Source of the DNA: UBA10438 sp964432155
GTDB lineage: Bacteria > Bacteroidota > Ignavibacteria > Kapaibacteriales > Kapaibacteriaceae
Length of the DNA stretch: 64,000 nucleotides
Direction of reading: 5' to 3'
Assembly: GCA_964432155.1 (NCBI GenBank)
Contig: CAYSMF010000011.1
Location: 1 to 64,000, forward strand
Shown: piece by piece, positions 61,765-64,000 of the stretch
How the letters are laid out: each line of letters begins with the position of its first letter
How positions within the stretch are numbered: the first letter of the stretch is position 1
Notes under the pieces: model-generated
What the model saw: only the letters and a program-made list of their open reading frames with translations
The model's database searches: none
What the model was told of the DNA's origin: nothing
Program-made: the position numbers and the translations under genes

Positions 61765-63012
61765 TTACTGGAGTGAATCGAACCACGGCTTGATGTTGAT
61801 CAGCGAATAGATATACACTGCACGGTGATCAGCATCCTTGCCAGCATCGATTGCCTCAGTCTGAGTATTACCCAATGTGCGCTGGTAATCGGCTGCTACA
61901 CGAGCTACCTGCCATGGGATCGCTTCGTCACGCAGACTGTAGAACGCACGTAGTGGTGTGCGCATACGCCAGCGATATGCTGCACCTGCGTCGAGGAGTT
62001 TCCAGAACGGCTTATCAGCTAATCGACCGTCCGCATAGAACTGTTCTGTATACACACTGTCTGGGCGGTGCGGCACGGCATTGTAGAACGAGTCATAGCT
62101 GATCTCGAAGCGATGGAGCTTTTGTGCAAGTGCGAGGTACTCTGGCTTAATCGATTGCTCGAAGTATCCGTCAAGACCATTGTAAGCATCGAAAGAGAGC
62201 ATCAAGTTCGACAGCGCAGCAACGATAAATGGCGCCGCAAATTTGCTGGGATTGTTCATCGACTCCGATACAAACAACAACGGGTCGGCTGGACCCGACG
62301 CAGTAGCAGCAGCAGCGACTGGGATGTTCTCGAGTTCCAAAGCTCGTAAGAAGAGCAGCGTGCTATAGCCCCCTTGCGACCAGCCATTCACGAAGAGTTT
62401 GCCCGGTGTGACGTTCTTCTGATCGAGTACTTCGAGCGACGCACGATACATGTCGAGACATGCTTGAGCGGTACTCTGTGCGACGAAGTACGAGTTTGGT
62501 ACAGTGCTGCCCGCAGTCGTGCCGAAGTAATCAGCACAGATCACGATGTATCCCTGCGACGCGAACTGACTAATCATCAACTGCGTCTCGATGGATCCGT
62601 CCGGATTACTTGGTACCCATGAGCGATCGAAGATCGTTCCGTGTTGGTAGCTAATGATCGGCGCGCCTGGCTTGACACTGTCCGGAATCACAACGAGGCC
62701 GTAGGCAGTAACAGGTTGGTTGCCCTTCTCGGGGATCACCGAGTTGTAGGTGACCTTATACAGCTTGACACCCTGTTGCGGACGTGCTAAGTCGGCGGAG
62801 AAGTCGGATGCCTTCATGCTGCCTTTAGTAAAGAACAGCGGCAAGCCGATGTCAATGATGGCTTGGATGCGTGCTACATCATAGTGTCCGACTGAATCAA
62901 CGCGTACTAACGAACCGGGTTCCGACGGCGCGATCGGTTGTTCTGATGCGCACGATGCAAGAATGCCTGCGATAGCGAGGAAGAGGGCGATGCCCGTAGT
63001 GCGAATTCTCAT
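61765..63012 (-). CDS. Alpha/beta hydrolase lipoprotein, paralog 2
   Basis: This 415-residue lipoprotein starts MRIRTTGIALFLAIAGILASC (lipobox ILASC). It has the same layout as the protein at 51474-52727: IISYQHGTIFDRSW, nucleophile motif GWSQGG (Ser near 209), LRDEAIPW and DADHRAVYIYS (His). Sequence likeness along the whole length suggests they arose by duplication; they now differ in having a lipoprotein anchor here and a cleaved signal there. The substrate is unknown. Its tail is part of the tandem unit next door. Confidence 0.87.
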   Translation of the reverse strand: MRIRTTGIALFLAIAGILASCASEQPIAPSEPGSLVRVDSVGHYDVARIQAIIDIGLPLFFTKGSMKASDFSADLARPQQGVKLYKVTYNSVIPEKGNQPVTAYGLVVIPDSVKPGAPIISYQHGTIFDRSWVPSNPDGSIETQLMISQFASQGYIVICADYFGTTAGSTVPNSYFVAQSTAQACLDMYRASLEVLDQKNVTPGKLFVNGWSQGGYSTLLFLRALELENIPVAAAATASGPADPLLFVSESMNNPSKFAAPFIVAALSNLMLSFDAYNGLDGYFEQSIKPEYLALAQKLHRFEISYDSFYNAVPHRPDSVYTEQFYADGRLADKPFWKLLDAGAAYRWRMRTPLRAFYSLRDEAIPWQVARVAADYQRTLGNTQTEAIDAGKDADHRAVYIYSLINIKPWFDSLQ

Positions 63013-63035
63013 GGTGCGAAGTTAGCAAGCTGGTG

Positions 63036-64000
63036 CTACTTCACACGATCACCGTCTTCGAGAGATTCAGGAGGATGCATGATTACGCGGTCGCCTTCGC
63101 GAAGCCCACGCACAACAGAAGCTAAAAAGGCGTTGCGAACACTAAGCTGAATCTGCCGTAGTCGGGCGATCCCATTATCATCGACGAACACAAACCATTG
63201 TGCCCCCTGACGAATAAGTGCACCCAATGGGATGCAGAGAGCATTGGGCGTCCGCGATGTCACAATTGCCGCTTCCACGCGATAGCCATCGCCAAGTGCA
63301 GCTGGACAGCGTGGTATGCGCGCGATGATGTTGACGCGTTGCTCTTCGATGCCGAGCGCTGAGACCTTTGTACGAGCTGCCGGCTCGACCCGATCAACAA
63401 CAGCAACTACGGTATCCGAACCACCCCAGCCGGTAAGATAGACGTCCATTCCAGGTGTGACCTTCACTGCATCGGTACTCAAGACATCGATCTCTACTTC
63501 CATCGCTGTCGTATCTCCCACCTCAATCAACGGCGTGCCAGCGAGCACAGCGCGCTCTGATTGCTCGTAGCGACGTAGCACAACTCCCGTTGATGGAGAT
63601 CGCAGAGGCAGACGCTGTCCGACGCCAGCACGAATTACACTTTGCAACGCCGCCACTTCGAATTGTTGCGCTTTCTGACGAGCGCGAATGGACTCGTACT
63701 GCCGAAGAGCCTGCTCGTAGGCATCGCGCGCATTCTCAACCTGCTCACGTGCTACAGCGCCTGCATTATCGAGTCGACCCAGCCGATCTGCACGACGCTT
63801 CGTTTGATCAACGAGGATCCGCGCAGCGTCTAATTGTGCAGTAAGTTCCTGTCCGGCCGCTTGCAATGCCTGCATACGCGAACTAATCTCGTCGCGCTGT
63901 TGTGCATTAATTGCTGGTGGGATAAAGTATCCAAGCACCTGACCCTGCATAACCGCTGTTCCTGGATCTAGATCGATGCGCTCAACTACCCCGGTCGTCG
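63036..64000 (-). CDS. RND/HlyD-type efflux adaptor, start outside window
   Basis: This partial adaptor frame is open to the window edge; the visible C-terminal ~320 residues read VERIDLDPGTAVMQGQV (lipoyl half), a coiled-coil hairpin (ISSRMQALQAAGQELTA, LGRLDNAGAVAREQVENA) and LRSPSTGVVLRRY, LPRYG-like beta barrel, ending REGDRVIMHPPESLEDGDRVK. It belongs to the membrane fusion protein family and probably serves a second export system that lies beyond the window. The gene is separated by 23 bases from the hydrolase start, which is in the same direction, so they may be co-transcribed. Confidence 0.85.
   Translation of the reverse strand, partial: TTGVVERIDLDPGTAVMQGQVLGYFIPPAINAQQRDEISSRMQALQAAGQELTAQLDAARILVDQTKRRADRLGRLDNAGAVAREQVENARDAYEQALRQYESIRARQKAQQFEVAALQSVIRAGVGQRLPLRSPSTGVVLRRYEQSERAVLAGTPLIEVGDTTAMEVEIDVLSTDAVKVTPGMDVYLTGWGGSDTVVAVVDRVEPAARTKVSALGIEEQRVNIIARIPRCPAALGDGYRVEAAIVTSRTPNALCIPLGALIRQGAQWFVFVDDNGIARLRQIQLSVRNAFLASVVRGLREGDRVIMHPPESLEDGDRVK

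Larger units (their letters stand above)
61662..61775. repeat. Tandem 56-bp duplication including REPs and hydrolase gene tail
   Basis: Two nearly identical units with a 56-base period span 61662-61717 and 61718-61775. Each has TGCAGCTGT, then a REP hairpin (copies E and F), then CAAGAGCCGATTACTGGAGTG. The second unit contains the stop codon region of the hydrolase gene at 61765-63012. The units differ at one REP base (A vs G at the variable position region) and in the base before CAAGAGCC (G vs A). The duplication therefore carried the last codons of that gene plus its 3' REP. Confidence 0.85.

Overview
This 64 kb window comes from a chromosome of a Gram-negative bacterium of the Bacteroidota/Chlorobiota (FCB) superphylum, plausibly a Kapabacteria- or Ignavibacteria-like lineage. 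The lineage call is inference. It rests on many secreted proteins with a type IX secretion (T9SS) style C-terminal domain (AYPNPxx-like start, short beta strands, end in a basic residue), outer-membrane proteins, a bacillithiol deacetylase, moderate GC content, and tightly packed genes with few Shine-Dalgarno-perfect starts. About 53 protein genes are supported. I see no rRNA, tRNA, CRISPR array or prophage.

Region by region: (1) 1-12.2 kb holds a truncated Ig-repeat surface protein and three large arylsulfotransferase-family (ASST) propeller proteins with fibronectin-III-like repeats, with an Asp-box lipoprotein lodged between them. (2) 12.3-22.3 kb is mostly housekeeping: a TonB receptor, a reduced cell-wall cluster (rsmH-murF-mraY), a small cytochrome c, an overlapping operon rnhA-dut-rpiB-bshB1, and comM. 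(3) 22.3-30.2 kb has an RmlD-like reductase, a fourth ASST protein, a rhodanese/TsdA-like dihaem cytochrome pair, and a three-gene operon porin / CDF-like transporter with a Cys-containing metal site / Omp85-like barrel. (4) 30.2-38.8 kb has a PhoX-like protein, a dihaem peroxidase, a multicopper oxidase with a thioredoxin-fold partner, and an SbtA bicarbonate transporter. (5) 38.8-48.8 kb has a tyrosinase lipoprotein, two VOC proteins, BioY, a CASTOR/POLLUX-type channel, an exported beta-carbonic anhydrase, a fifth ASST of another subfamily, and a YHYH protein. (6) 48.8-64 kb has a REP-associated tyrosine transposase (RAYT) flanked by inverted REP hairpins, a metzincin-like protease, two paralogous alpha/beta hydrolases bracketing an RND efflux operon, and the start of a second adaptor gene.

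The most unusual elements are: the RAYT with six nearly identical 27-bp REP hairpins sharing an invariant asymmetric loop; a second, unrelated GTAG-type REP pair at 30.3 kb; a 56-bp tandem duplication that carries a REP and the tail of a hydrolase gene; the CDF-like transporter whose HxxxD metal motif is CxxxC; the five ASST paralogs; and a strong bias for runs of five G to be followed by C (GGGGGC), mostly on the coding strand.

Functionally, the genes suggest an aerobic or microaerobic heterotroph that decorates or modifies extracellular molecules (ASST, PhoX, tyrosinase, multicopper oxidase, metalloprotease, all exported), handles reduced sulfur through cytochromes, and takes up bicarbonate.
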